This document shows positions 53,851 to 63,658 of a stretch of DNA of 64,000 nucleotides, piece by piece; the stretch's first letter is position 1, and each line of letters begins with the position of its first letter. A model generated the notes under the pieces. It searched no databases. It was not told the origin of the DNA and worked only from the letters and a program-made list of their open reading frames with translations. Source of the stretch: Emticicia agri. GTDB taxonomy: Bacteria; Bacteroidota; Bacteroidia; Cytophagales; Spirosomataceae. The stretch spans positions 1 to 64,000 of the forward strand of contig CAMAQF010000012.1 in the NCBI GenBank assembly GCA_945860265.1. Reading direction: 5' to 3'. The translations under genes and the position numbers were made by a program.

Positions 53851-55479
53851 ATGTTTAAAAAAATTACACTTCCTTTCATTAAAGTTTTTCTTCCCTTTAT
53901 CGCTTCTGTGGCTTTTGCCCAAATCGAAAAAGCACCCGATCGTGCTGAGGGCGAATATGCCAATCGTACCATCATTAGAGGAGTAACCCTCATTAATAGT
54001 ACAGGAGCTCCACCCGTTGGGCCCATTGACATTGTGATTGAAAAAAACAAAATTGCTCAAATCAAACAAGTGGGCTACCCCGGTGTACCAATTGACCCAA
54101 AAAGTCGCCCAAAACTCAACGAAGGCGATAAAGAACTTGACTGCACAGGCATGTATCTTATGCCAGGTTTTATAGATATGCACGGCCACATTGGCGGAAA
54201 ACAACAAGGGACTCCTGCCGAATACGTTTTCAAACTTTGGCTCGGTCACGGAATCACGACCATCCGTGACCCCTCGGCAGGAAATGGTCTTGACTGGACA
54301 CTCGACCAAAAACGTAGAAGTGAGAAAAACGAAATTACAGCCCCGCGTATCAAAGCTTACACGGCTTTCGGTATGGGAAGCGATAAGCCTATTAACACGC
54401 CAGAAGAGGCACGTCAGTGGGTACAAGATAATGCTGCCAAAGGTGCGGATGGAATCAAGTTTTTTGGTGCAGAACCTGCGGTTTTCAGAGCAGCTTTGGA
54501 AGAAAACAAAAAAATCGGACTTCGCTCGGCTTGCCATCATGCTCAACTCGAAGTGGCGAGAATGAACGTTTTAGCAACGGCAAAAGCGGGTTTAACTTCA
54601 ATGGAACATTGGTATGGCTTGCCAGAAGCTCTATTTGATGAGCGTACCTTGCAAAATTACCCTGCCGATTATAATTACAGTAATGAGCAAAATCGTTTTG
54701 AAGAAGCAGGAAAACTTTGGAAGCAATCTGCTGAGCCAGGTTCTGCCAAATGGAATCAAGTAATGGACGAGCTTTTGAAAATTGATTTTACGCTTGACCC
54801 AACTTTCAATATCTACGAAGCTAATAGAGATTTAATGATGGCTCGACGTGCCGAATGGCATGATGATTATACACTTCCAGCCGTTTGGCGTTTTTATGGG
54901 CCGAGCCGTATTTCGCACGGGTCGTATTGGCTAAATTGGGGAACAGAACAAGAAGTTGCGTGGAAAGAAAACTATCGTATTTGGATGCGTTTTGTAAACG
55001 AATATAAAAATAAAGGTGGCCGTGTAACTACTGGTTCGGATTCTGGCTTCATTTATCAGCTTTACGGCTTTGCATATATTCGTGAACTTGAGTTATTGCG
55101 TGAAGCAGGTTTCCACCCACTTGAAGTGATTCGTGCTGCAACCATCAAAGGAGCAGAAGCACTCGGAATGGCTGACCAAATTGGTTCGGTAGAAGTTGGA
55201 AAATTGGCCGATTTTGTAATTACCGAAGAAAATCCTTTGGCAAATCTTAAAACGCTTTACGGCACAGGGGCTATTAAAGTAAATGATAAAAATGAGGTTA
55301 CGAGAGTCGGTGGCGTAAAATATACTGTAAAAGACGGTGTAATTTATGATGCTAAGAAACTCTTGGCTGATGTTCGTAAAATGGTTTCAGAGGCCAAAGT
55401 AAAAGAAAACTTTGAGATTACCCAACCTGGTATTCCACAAAAAGGATCTTCAAAAGTACAAGGAGCTGATAAGAACTAA
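53851..55479 (+). CDS. Exported amidohydrolase
   Basis: The ATG at 53851 (MFKKITLPFIKVFLPFIASVAFAQ) supplies a signal peptide; the in-frame TTG at 53812 does not. The 542-residue protein has the amidohydrolase-superfamily metal site: GFIDMHGHIGG (HxH), SACHHAQ and SMEHWYG, plus TTGSDSGFIYQLYG carrying the catalytic Asp, and ADFVITEENPLANL near the end. A long insert between His ligands (LPEALFDERTL...DFTLDPTFNIYEANRD) sets it apart. It hydrolyses an amide or related bond in the periplasm; the substrate is unknown. Confidence 0.88.
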   Translation: MFKKITLPFIKVFLPFIASVAFAQIEKAPDRAEGEYANRTIIRGVTLINSTGAPPVGPIDIVIEKNKIAQIKQVGYPGVPIDPKSRPKLNEGDKELDCTGMYLMPGFIDMHGHIGGKQQGTPAEYVFKLWLGHGITTIRDPSAGNGLDWTLDQKRRSEKNEITAPRIKAYTAFGMGSDKPINTPEEARQWVQDNAAKGADGIKFFGAEPAVFRAALEENKKIGLRSACHHAQLEVARMNVLATAKAGLTSMEHWYGLPEALFDERTLQNYPADYNYSNEQNRFEEAGKLWKQSAEPGSAKWNQVMDELLKIDFTLDPTFNIYEANRDLMMARRAEWHDDYTLPAVWRFYGPSRISHGSYWLNWGTEQEVAWKENYRIWMRFVNEYKNKGGRVTTGSDSGFIYQLYGFAYIRELELLREAGFHPLEVIRAATIKGAEALGMADQIGSVEVGKLADFVITEENPLANLKTLYGTGAIKVNDKNEVTRVGGVKYTVKDGVIYDAKKLLADVRKMVSEAKVKENFEITQPGIPQKGSSKVQGADKN

Positions 55480-55572
55480 ATGTTTCTTTTAGCAACGAAT
55501 ATTACCAAGGAAGTTTTCACTTTTAGCGAGTGTCGCCCAGCGAAGGCTTACTTGTTTTTTATATAAGATTGA

Positions 55573-58074
55573 CTAAACCACCACAACATCCAAAGGAGCA
55601 ACCATGGCTGTTTCTTCCTTTTCTTCTGGAAGAATAAAATTCAATGGATCTGCTACTTTTTCTTGTAAAAGAGCAATTTCAAGCACTTCTTCTACATAAT
55701 CAACGTAATGAAACGTTAATCCAACGGTATATACTTCACCTACTTCTTCAACATCTTTACGGTTTTTATAACACATAATGATGTTTTTAATTCCTGCACG
55801 TTTGGCAGCTAAGATTTTCTCTTTGATACCTCCAACTGGTAATACTTTTCCACGAAGTGTAATTTCGCCAGTCATGGCCGTATTTGCCTTTATCTTGCGT
55901 TGCGTAAACATCGAAGCCATTGAAGTAAGCATCGTGATACCCGCAGAAGGCCCATCTTTTGGCACTGCTCCTTGTGGAACGTGTACGTGAAGGTCGTAAT
56001 TTTGGAAAATTCGATAATCAATTCCAATCTTTTCCGCATGAGATTTTAGATAAGAAAGAGCCGTAATTGCCGATTCCTTCATCACATCGCCCAACTGACC
56101 AGAAAGCGTAATTTGACCTTTGCCACGACTTAGACTTGATTCTATGAAAAGAATATCGCCTCCAACCGAAGTCCAAGCCAAACCTGTAACAACCCCTGGA
56201 ACGTCGTTTCCTTCGTATAAATCTCTATCAAAAATTACACCACCGAGCATTTTTTCTACGTGTTCGACTTTTACAGTTTTTACATATTCTTCGTCCATCG
56301 CAATTGATTTGGCAATCTTACGAATTAATGACCCAATTTGCTGTTCCAAACGACGCACACCCGACTCACGAGTATAGCCCTCGATTACTTTCTGAATGGC
56401 TTTATCGTCGATTTTTAAATCTTTTGGCTTAATTCCATGCTGTTCTAATTGCTTCGGAACGAGGTGTTTACGAGCAATTTCTATCTTTTCCTCAACGGTA
56501 TAGCCCGAAATTTCAATAATTTCCATTCTGTCTCGCAATGGCCCTTGAACGGTGTCGAGCGAGTTGGCAGTTGCGATGAAAAGCACTTTCGAAAGGTCAT
56601 AATCAACTTCTAAATAATTATCTTTAAAAGCGACATTTTGCTCAGGGTCAAGCACTTCGAGCAAGGCCGACGAAGGGTCGCCGCGTTGGTCACGGTTTAC
56701 TTTATCAATTTCATCCAATACAAAAACAGGATTTGATGATTTTGCTTTTTGTAAATTCGTAATCAATTTTCCAGGCATTGCCCCGATATACGTTTTGCGG
56801 TGTCCACGAATTTCGGCTTCGTCATGCAAACCACCAAGTGCCATTCTGACGTAATTTCTGCCCAAAGCCTTTGCGATTGATTTTCCCAAAGAAGTTTTAC
56901 CAACTCCTGGAGGGCCGTATAAACACAAAATTGGGGCTTTCATGTCTTTTCTGAGCTTCAAAACTGCCAAATATTCTATGATACGCTCTTTTACTTTTTC
57001 AAGACCAGAGTGGTCGGCATCTAATATTTTTTTGGCACGTTTGAGGTCAAAATTATCTTTTGTATATTCATTCCATGGTAAATCGACCATTGTTTCGGCA
57101 TAATTCAATGAAACACCGTATTCGGGCGACATCGAATTCATACGTAAAATTTTGTTCAATTCTTTACTAAAATGGTCATTAGCTTCTTTTGTCCACTTCT
57201 TTTTTAAGCCTTTTGCACGGAGTTTTTCTACTTCTTGGTCAGGCGATTCCATGCCCAATTCTTCCTGCAAAACCTTGATTTGTTGACGCAAATAATATTC
57301 CTTTTGTTGTTGGTCAATATCAATGCTTGCTTTGCTCTGAATATCACGCTTGATTTCCAACAATTGAATCTCCTTCATCATGTGTTCGAGTAGCTTGTGG
57401 GCTTGTTCGCCACCGTCGAAAGTTTCGAGAAGTAATTGCTTTTCGCTTATTTCGATGTTGAGATTGGATGAAAGAAAATGAGTCAAGAAACTCGGACTAT
57501 CAATATTACTTATAGCCATTTGGGCATCGCGTGGAATATCGGGATTGAGGTTCAGAATTTTATAAGAAGCTTCCTTCAAGCTCCGAATCAGTGCTTTTGT
57601 TTCTTTCTTGCGTACATTCGGAAAACTTTCTGGAATATACTTCACCTTTGCCATCAAATGTGGGTCGGTTTGGGTATATTCTTCGACCTCAAAACGACGA
57701 CGACCTTGAATGATAACTGTTACGTTTCCATCGGGCAACACAATCATTTTCAAGATATGGGCAATCGTTCCGACTTTAAATAAATCGTCGGGGGTAGGTT
57801 CATTTTGTGTGTTGCGTAATTGTGCTATAACTCCAACGGTGCGGTCGGATCGGTAGGCTTTTTTTACCATTTTGATAAATTTCTGGCGAGTAACCGTGAC
57901 TGGTATCACGATGCCGGGAAATAAAACGGTATTTCGTAAAGATAAAAGAGCCAAATCTATTGGCAAATTGTCTTCATTTTCCATTACTTCTTCGGGCGAA
58001 GCAATTTCTATCATTTCAACGTTTTCAACGTCTTGTCTAGCCATTTCAAGTCTTGAGATAAGGTCTCTATTCAT
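55573..58074 (-). CDS. lon: ATP-dependent protease Lon
   Basis: The 833-residue protein has an N-terminal substrate-binding LAN domain ([20 protein letters not shown]), a long coiled middle, an AAA+ module with Walker [16 protein letters not shown] and Walker [10 protein letters not shown], and a C-terminal peptidase with Ser in [10 protein letters not shown] and the second Lys of the dyad in [14 protein letters not shown]. It is full length. The start is supported by an upstream AT-rich region; the N-terminal ~30 residues are acidic and unusual. It degrades misfolded and regulatory proteins in the cytoplasm. Confidence 0.97.
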   Translation of the reverse strand: MNRDLISRLEMARQDVENVEMIEIASPEEVMENEDNLPIDLALLSLRNTVLFPGIVIPVTVTRQKFIKMVKKAYRSDRTVGVIAQLRNTQNEPTPDDLFKVGTIAHILKMIVLPDGNVTVIIQGRRRFEVEEYTQTDPHLMAKVKYIPESFPNVRKKETKALIRSLKEASYKILNLNPDIPRDAQMAISNIDSPSFLTHFLSSNLNIEISEKQLLLETFDGGEQAHKLLEHMMKEIQLLEIKRDIQSKASIDIDQQQKEYYLRQQIKVLQEELGMESPDQEVEKLRAKGLKKKWTKEANDHFSKELNKILRMNSMSPEYGVSLNYAETMVDLPWNEYTKDNFDLKRAKKILDADHSGLEKVKERIIEYLAVLKLRKDMKAPILCLYGPPGVGKTSLGKSIAKALGRNYVRMALGGLHDEAEIRGHRKTYIGAMPGKLITNLQKAKSSNPVFVLDEIDKVNRDQRGDPSSALLEVLDPEQNVAFKDNYLEVDYDLSKVLFIATANSLDTVQGPLRDRMEIIEISGYTVEEKIEIARKHLVPKQLEQHGIKPKDLKIDDKAIQKVIEGYTRESGVRRLEQQIGSLIRKIAKSIAMDEEYVKTVKVEHVEKMLGGVIFDRDLYEGNDVPGVVTGLAWTSVGGDILFIESSLSRGKGQITLSGQLGDVMKESAITALSYLKSHAEKIGIDYRIFQNYDLHVHVPQGAVPKDGPSAGITMLTSMASMFTQRKIKANTAMTGEITLRGKVLPVGGIKEKILAAKRAGIKNIIMCYKNRKDVEEVGEVYTVGLTFHYVDYVEEVLEIALLQEKVADPLNFILPEEKEETAMVAPLDVVVV

Positions 58075-58538
58075 TCACCACTATATTTTTATGCCGTAGA
58101 TTTGAAAATGATTTTATTGATTTCATTGGTTTTGCAATGAAGTCTTTATTATCTAATTTCAATAACGGATTTAGTTAGATTAAAATCTTGTTTTGACGTA
58201 ATTTTTCGTAAATATTAATAATCGAGGCTTTAACAAAATTACAAGATTATCTGACAGATTGGCTTACTTAAAATACTAAACCTTTCTGACAATTAAAACA
58301 TTTAAGTGGAAAATTAATATTTCAATACTCATGCCAAGGTACTCATGCATGGCAGTTTGGCAGGAAAATGTTTTTGTGATTAATAAATGCCTATACCCTA
58401 CTGGCAATATGACTTGGAAGTTGATAAATCCAAATCTCACAATCTTATACACTCGGCACTTTGATTAAACGCAGGTTTTTTGATGATTTTTTATTTACTT
58501 TGAGTAATGGTTCAATAATCATCAAACCTAACGCATTA
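58075..58538. other. Divergent intergenic region between lon and the GH3 gene
   Basis: About 460 bases of AT-rich sequence hold the promoters of lon (-) and of the GH3/beta-lactamase gene (+). No open frame or convincing promoter element is visible and I see no RNA gene. Confidence 0.6.
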
Positions 58539-61500
58539 ATGAAAAAAATCTTTTTCCTTTTCCTCTTTATTATCAATACTTTATCAAGTTTTGCACAAAA
58601 AGAGCCTGATTTTCTGAAAAACTACAATAAACCTTGGGTTGATTCAGTCTTTACGACTTTAACGCTGGACGAAAAAATCGGCCAACTACTCATGCCCCGT
58701 GGCAATACTTCGGGCAGGCCACACGACGTAGAAAAACTCAAAAATTGGGTAAAAGATAACCGAATAGGTGGAATTGTGATGTTTGCTGCTCCACCAACTG
58801 TGCAAGCACGCATCGTGAACGAGCTACAAGCATTATCAAAAGTTCCGCTTCTAATTGGGATGGATTTGGAATGGGGTTTGGCCATGCGACTGGACAGCAC
58901 GGTGCGTTTTCCATATCAAATGACACTCGGAGCAATGCAAGGTAACGAAAAATTACTTTATGAAATGGGCCTTGAAGTAGGCAAACAATGCCGCAGAATG
59001 GGTGTGCATATTAATTATGCTCCTGTGGTTGATGTCAATATTAATCCAAATAATCCCGTTATCAATTTCCGTTCATTTGGTGAAAACCAAGAGGATGTTG
59101 CCAATAAGGCCCTCGCTTATATGCAAGGAATGAATAGCGAACATTTGCTTACCACTGCCAAACATTTTCCTGGGCATGGCGATACTGGTGTTGATTCTCA
59201 CTTCGATTTGCCATTGATTCCACATGACCGTAAGCGTTTGGATGAAGTAGAATTTTATCCATATAAAAAACTGATAGACAATGGTTTAAGTGGAATAATG
59301 ACTTCTCATTTGAGCGTACCGGTGCTTGATACAACCAAGAATTTAGCAGCAACTTTTTCTAAAAGAATCGTTACGGATATTTTGCGTAAAGACCTCAATT
59401 TCAAAGGATTGACCTTTACCGACGCAATGGATATGGAAGGTGCCATAAAATACTTTTCAAAAGGACAGGCAAATGTACGTGCAGTTTTGGCCGGAAACGA
59501 TATTCTTGAAACTTTTGAAGATGCTGGAGGTGCTATTACAGCCATAAAAGCAGCAATTTCAAACAAAGAGATTTCGATGGAAGAAATTGATTTCCGTGTT
59601 CGTAAAATTCTAATGGCAAAATCATGGGTTGGATTGGATAAATATCGCCCAACTGATGTCAAAAACTTGATTATAGAGCTCAATACTACAAAATCAGATT
59701 TACTAAATCGCCAGTTGGCCGAGACAACAATTACTTTAATAAAAAATGATGAAAAAATACTGCCTATCAAGGATTTAACCAAAAGAATCGCCAGTATTTC
59801 GATTGATGCTGTACAGCAGACGGCTTTTCAGAAAATGACCGATAATTATACTATAATCGACCATTTTCTGTTGCCTCCAAATGCCCCAGATTCAAGCATC
59901 AATAAGGTTTTAGAACAAACCAAAAACTATGATTTGATTTTAGTAAACTTACACCTTAATAATATTCGTCCAGCCGCCAAGTATGGCGTTACGGATGCCA
60001 ATAAAAAGGCATTGAAAGCTCTTATAAATACAAATAAGGCTATTACAACTATTTTCGGAAACCCTTATTCACTTGATAAATTTGACGATTTAGAAAAGTC
60101 AAAAGCCATCATAATGGCCTATCAGCTAACCAATTACATGGAAGAAGCTGCTGCTCAAGCAATTTTTGGAGCGATTCCAATTTTGGGAAAATTGCCCGTT
60201 TCTGTCAACGCTTCATATAAATATGGCATCGGAGAAAATACACAATCAATCGGGCGTTTAGCTTATGGAATTCCAGAAATGGTCGGACTCGACGGCGTAG
60301 AGTTTAACAGAAGAATCGACTCGGTAATTAACCTCGGACTTAAAGAAAAAGCCTATCCGGGAGCAACCATGCAAGTAGCTAAAGATGGTCGAGTGATTTA
60401 TCAGAAAGCATTTGGGTTTCATACTTACGAGGCGGCAAATGGAGCTATTTTAGCAAATAACGCTGCTAACTTTAAAGCTGATTTTAAAAATGATGTTATG
60501 GACGAAGCAGTGAAAAAAAGCTCCCAATCCGCCAGAGGGGGAACTCTTTCAACTCCCCCTTTGGGGCTTAGTGGGACTGTCCGCCTAACCGACCTATACG
60601 ACCTTGCATCGGTTACGAAGGTAAGTACTTCGGCTTTGGCTGTAATGCAATTAATGAGTGAAGGAAAATTTGATTTAGATAAATCTTTCAGAGATTATTA
60701 TCCAGAATATGCCGATGGTAATAAAGCCAACTTGCATTTCCGTGATATGCTTACACACAAAGCTGGCCTAAAAGCTTGGATTTCTTTTTGGAATAACTGC
60801 ATCGACTCCTTAAAAACTGTTAAAAATAGTATGGTTTTTAAAGAGAGGTATGCTTCTCAATATAGGAAGAAGCTATTTATGAGCAAAAAGAAACATAACC
60901 TACTCCTTGCGAAAGCCATCAAAACTGACAAAAACCTTTGGAAAGACTGTCTTTCACCAAAAACAATAGTATGGAAGCCAAACACACTTTCTGCCACACA
61001 ATCAGCTGATTTTTCGGTGCAAATATCTGATTCTCTTTGGTTACATAAAGACTATAAAAAAATCATATTCGACGCCATCGAAAATTCATCCTTGAAGCCC
61101 GAACAAGGCTATGTTTATAGCGATTTGCATTACTATACATACCCAACTTTAATGGCATCGTTGACGGGTATGGAGTGGGAAGATTATTTAAAGAAAACCT
61201 ATAAACAAATTGGAGCTAACTCGCTGACTTACAACCCATTGCGTTTTTATTCGAAAGACAATATTGTGCCGACAGAAATGGACACTTTATTCAGAAAAAC
61301 CCTTGTTCATGGATACGTACATGATGAAGGTGCAGGAATGTTAAATGGCGTATCGGGGCACGCAGGTCTTTTCGGAAACGTAAACGACCTCACCAAATTG
61401 ATGCAAATGTATTTGCAAAAAGGATTTTATGGTGGAACCCAATTTATCAAGCCGGAAGTACTTGCCGAATGCACGAAATACCAGTTTCCAGAGCTAAAAA

Positions 61501-61751
61501 ATCGCCGTGCGATTGCCTTCGATAAATTAGATTTTAATCCGAAAGTAGGGAATGGTCCGACATCGGCATCTCCCGAAAGTTTCGGGCATTCAGGTTTTAC
61601 TGGTACATTCGTTTGGGTTGAGCCGAAGTATAATTTTGTTTATACCTTCTTATCGAATCGAGTATATCCAACCCGTGAGAATGGAAAAATCAGTTCGCTC
61701 AATATCAGAACCGAAGTCGGCGAACAGATTTATAAGATGGTGAAAAAGTAA
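58539..61751 (+). CDS. GH3 beta-N-acetylglucosaminidase-like fused to beta-lactamase-type serine hydrolase
   Basis: The ATG at 58539 (MKKIFFLFLFIINTLSSFAQ) gives a signal peptide; the listed upstream start lacks support. The 1070-residue protein has a GH3 N-terminal TIM barrel (GQLLMPRG, GMDLEWGLAMRL, KHFPGHGDTGVDSH with the Asp/His pair of NagZ-like enzymes, and FTDAMDMEGA) and a GH3 C-terminal domain to about residue 600. A C-terminal serine beta-lactamase/penicillin-binding-like domain follows, with SxxK in DLASVTKVS and YSD in VYSDLHYY. This fusion probably handles muropeptides or chitobiose-type sugars. A palindromic insert lies between the domains. Confidence 0.9.
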   Translation: MKKIFFLFLFIINTLSSFAQKEPDFLKNYNKPWVDSVFTTLTLDEKIGQLLMPRGNTSGRPHDVEKLKNWVKDNRIGGIVMFAAPPTVQARIVNELQALSKVPLLIGMDLEWGLAMRLDSTVRFPYQMTLGAMQGNEKLLYEMGLEVGKQCRRMGVHINYAPVVDVNINPNNPVINFRSFGENQEDVANKALAYMQGMNSEHLLTTAKHFPGHGDTGVDSHFDLPLIPHDRKRLDEVEFYPYKKLIDNGLSGIMTSHLSVPVLDTTKNLAATFSKRIVTDILRKDLNFKGLTFTDAMDMEGAIKYFSKGQANVRAVLAGNDILETFEDAGGAITAIKAAISNKEISMEEIDFRVRKILMAKSWVGLDKYRPTDVKNLIIELNTTKSDLLNRQLAETTITLIKNDEKILPIKDLTKRIASISIDAVQQTAFQKMTDNYTIIDHFLLPPNAPDSSINKVLEQTKNYDLILVNLHLNNIRPAAKYGVTDANKKALKALINTNKAITTIFGNPYSLDKFDDLEKSKAIIMAYQLTNYMEEAAAQAIFGAIPILGKLPVSVNASYKYGIGENTQSIGRLAYGIPEMVGLDGVEFNRRIDSVINLGLKEKAYPGATMQVAKDGRVIYQKAFGFHTYEAANGAILANNAANFKADFKNDVMDEAVKKSSQSARGGTLSTPPLGLSGTVRLTDLYDLASVTKVSTSALAVMQLMSEGKFDLDKSFRDYYPEYADGNKANLHFRDMLTHKAGLKAWISFWNNCIDSLKTVKNSMVFKERYASQYRKKLFMSKKKHNLLLAKAIKTDKNLWKDCLSPKTIVWKPNTLSATQSADFSVQISDSLWLHKDYKKIIFDAIENSSLKPEQGYVYSDLHYYTYPTLMASLTGMEWEDYLKKTYKQIGANSLTYNPLRFYSKDNIVPTEMDTLFRKTLVHGYVHDEGAGMLNGVSGHAGLFGNVNDLTKLMQMYLQKGFYGGTQFIKPEVLAECTKYQFPELKNRRAIAFDKLDFNPKVGNGPTSASPESFGHSGFTGTFVWVEPKYNFVYTFLSNRVYPTRENGKISSLNIRTEVGEQIYKMVKK
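60532..60564. repeat. Palindromic insert inside the GH3/beta-lactamase gene
   Basis: CCAGAGGGGGA (60532-60542) pairs with TCCCCCTTTGG (60554-60564; one G-U pair) around an 11-base loop. The GC-rich element is read through in frame as SARGGTLSTPPLG, between the GH3 and beta-lactamase domains where this family normally has a short linker. It resembles the dispersed REP-like repeat at 35941. Confidence 0.7.
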
Positions 61752-62066
61752 CATAACGCTCCCAAATTTTCAAGCGAAAAATTAGGAAAATTATTTTACA
61801 AAAAAGGCTTAGAGATTAGTTTCTAAGCCTTTTTTGTATTTATTGTTTAAGGCTTGCTTAAAAAGTCATAACTATTTGACTATCATATATATAGATGAAT
61901 ATTTTGTTGTAAAAGTGTAAGGATATTCGTATATTTAAATAAAAAACCTTGCAGAGGTCAACAATAAATCTGAGAAACAACTGTCTATATTTGGGTTAAT
62001 GGACATGTATGGTGCTAAAACCTTTGTAACGTGTTTATTATCATATCTTTACAGAAACGAAAGGTT
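61752..62066. other. Intergenic region between GH3 gene and transposase remnant
   Basis: About 315 bases that contain the terminator at 61799-61836. The rest is AT-rich, without an open frame or recognised structure; it may include an insertion-sequence end. Confidence 0.6.
61799..61836 (+). terminator. Rho-independent terminator after the GH3 gene
   Basis: A stem of AAAAAGGCTTAGA and TCTAAGCCTTTTT (arms about 61801-61813 and 61822-61835), with a loop of GATTAGTT-type sequence and a following T-run. Confidence 0.8.
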
Positions 62067-62733
62067 ATGAAAAAAAAACTGCTTTTACTGTAAGAGCATA
62101 ATTGTTACAAAAGATGGTAAATTTAATGACAAACAACGTTATAAATATGCGGTTTGTGGAAAACGATTTATTGGTGGTGAGCGTTTGGACAATATCAATT
62201 TATGGATAGAGTACACCAAAGTGCAGCAACCTTATGGACAGCTATCTAACAAATATTACTGTTCAATAAAGACCATTCAACTTCAATTAGATTTGATTAA
62301 GACTACTTATAAAATTAGCTTTCCCTCAGTAGTAAATGTACTTATAGATACGTCTGGGTGGCACTCCGCATATTTTGGAAAGAATTTTGGTGTTGTAGTC
62401 TATAAAGATAGTCTAAGTGGTATTATTCTTTTCACACAATTTGTCAAGCAAGAAACGAATCAAATTTATTTGGATGGTGTGAAAGAAATTTCACGCAGAT
62501 GTATAAAAATTCAGTCTATCATCTTTGGAGGACGCAAGGGTTTAATGCAACTATTTTCTGATATACCGATTCAATATTGTCAATTTCATCAAGTAAAAAC
62601 AATTCGGACATATTTGAGCAAAAAGCCTAAATTAGAGGTCAGTAAGGAACTTTGGGAGCATACTTTGCTACTTACTCGCACAGAGCCATTACTCCGTTTC
62701 AGAGACTCGTCCAAAGCCTGTACCACGAAGTAA
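62067..62733 (+). pseudogene. Truncated, frameshifted transposase (IS256-like, zinc-binding variant)
   Basis: The ATG at 62067 is followed by a run of nine A's; removing one would restore MKKNCFYCKSIIVTKDGKF and the body frame. This continues as QRYKYAVCGKRF (second Cys pair, with one Cys replaced), then WIEYTKVQQPYGQLSNKYYC (HTH) and VLIDTSGWHSAYFGKNFGVVVYKD. Later comes the block GRKGLMQLFSDIPIQYCQFHQ. The family is usually annotated as IS256 family, zinc-binding variant. The expected second Asp before GRKG is Gly here (FGGRKG), and about half of the C-terminus is missing. It is inactive. Confidence 0.8.
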
Positions 62734-63175
62734 AGAACGACCTACGGTTTTCGTAGGGTGTTTGATCACTTACCTGTGGTACAAACTATGTACAGAAAAA
62801 TTTGGACGATTTCTGAAACAGGTATTTTTGAGCTATAACGCTACAATATTTTCTGTTGGTTTTTAATTTTTTCTAATACCTTTTTATGGGTTATTTTATA
62901 TGGGAATGAAAAAAAAGTAATGAAATTGAAATAAATTTTTGTTGAAAAATTTATTCTAATGTTTGAAAAAACAGAGAAAAAAGAGAAATTGAGACATGTT
63001 TGGATTAATAATCAATTTTGGCAAAAGATTACTTTTAATGATTTTTTATTTTTGGGGTTTTGGTAATTTTTCGTTCTATCAGATTTTTCTGAGGCTTTGT
63101 GGGAATTACTTTAGGTGCGACGAATCGCTTCGAATCATCGCCCCAATATTCAAAATATATTTCTCAAAAAACTTC
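62734..63175. other. Intergenic region with truncated tRNA/terminator copy
   Basis: About 440 bases after the transposase remnant. It has a small hairpin at 62741-62757 (CCTACG/CGTAGG) and a partial copy of the tRNA-Val 3' end at 63081-63110. A reading frame at 62996-63202 is AT-rich, low-complexity and runs into the tRNA terminator, so it is not called as a gene. Confidence 0.6.
63081..63110. repeat. Partial duplication of tRNA-Val 3' end and terminator half
   Basis: Bases 63081-63110 match 63191-63220 with one mismatch (30 bases, 110 apart). The copied block holds the right half of the tRNA terminator stem and the last ten bases of tRNA-Val (+ strand reading GGGAATTACT). Such tRNA-end duplications are left by integrases that use the 3' end of a tRNA as attachment site. 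Confidence 0.75.
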
Positions 63176-63208
63176 AACAAAAAAAGCCTCAGATTATTCT
63201 GAGGCTTT
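63176..63208 (-). terminator. Terminator of the tRNA-Val transcript
   Basis: Arms 63183-63192 (AAAGCCTCAG) and 63199-63208 (CTGAGGCTTT) with loop ATTATT. On the minus strand the stem is followed by a T-run (complement of the A-run at 63176-63185), so it ends the leftward tRNA transcript. Confidence 0.85.
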
Positions 63209-63209
63209 G

Positions 63210-63284
63210 TGGGAATTACTGGGTTCGAACCAGTGACCCCCTGCTTGTAAGGCAGGTGCTCTGAACCAGCTGAGCTAAACTCCC
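63210..63284 (-). tRNA. tRNA-Val (anticodon UAC), second of two tandem copies
   Basis: The minus strand reads GGGAGTTTAGCTCAGCTGG at the 5' end, an anticodon arm CCTGC-CTTACAA-GCAGG with TAC as anticodon, and GGTTCGAACCC T-arm to AATTCCC(A). The acceptor stem pairs 7/7 with one G-U. It is 75 bases including the discriminator A. Both copies are identical in the core. Confidence 0.96.
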
Positions 63285-63314
63285 ATAACGTACTATAATT
63301 TTTCTTGAAAAGAG

Positions 63315-63389
63315 TGGGAATTACTGGGTTCGAACCAGTGACCCCCTGCTTGTAAGGCAGGTGCTCTGAACCAGCTGAGCTAAACTCCC
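63315..63389 (-). tRNA. tRNA-Val (anticodon UAC), first of two tandem copies
   Basis: The sequence is the same as the copy at 63210-63284: 5' GGGAGTTTAGCTC, anticodon loop CTTACAA, TTCGAACC T-loop and AATTCCC acceptor end. The copies are separated by 30 bases and are transcribed leftward together into the terminator at 63176. Confidence 0.96.
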
Positions 63390-63599
63390 TTTTCGTAAAC
63401 AAACTAGGTTTTTGTTTGGGACTGCAAAGATGCACGTCTGTTTTTTCATTTCCAAATATTCAGGTGAAAAAAATGTTGGTGTTTATATTTTCCTGCAAAA
63501 ATTATATTTAAAATTTGTTTAGTATAAGCTCATTTCAAGTTTTTGACATATTCATGTGCGATACTGTCAAAAAAGTATTTGTTCCTGACAAAATATTAG

Positions 63600-63630
63600 T
63601 TGGAGACTTCTCGCCTTAGTTATATTTTTG
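63600..63630 (+). promoter_or_regulatory. Promoter of uxuA
   Basis: TTG at 63600-63602 and TATTTTTG at 63623-63630 are 20 bases apart, matching the Bacteroidota promoter. The leader to the ATG at 63659 is about 20-25 bases. Confidence 0.65.
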
Positions 63631-63658
63631 TGAATAATTTTATTTCAATCTTAAAAAT

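Noticed and set aside
53842-54546. 234-codon minus-strand reading frame
   Set aside because: Antisense shadow of the amidohydrolase gene, which has a clear metal site and signal peptide.
62996-63202. 68-codon reading frame near the tRNAs
   Set aside because: AT-rich low complexity that ends in the tRNA terminator hairpin and crosses the tRNA-derived repeat.
63106-63435. 109-codon minus-strand reading frame with an internal repeat
   Set aside because: It is the translation of the two tandem tRNA-Val genes and has no protein meaning.
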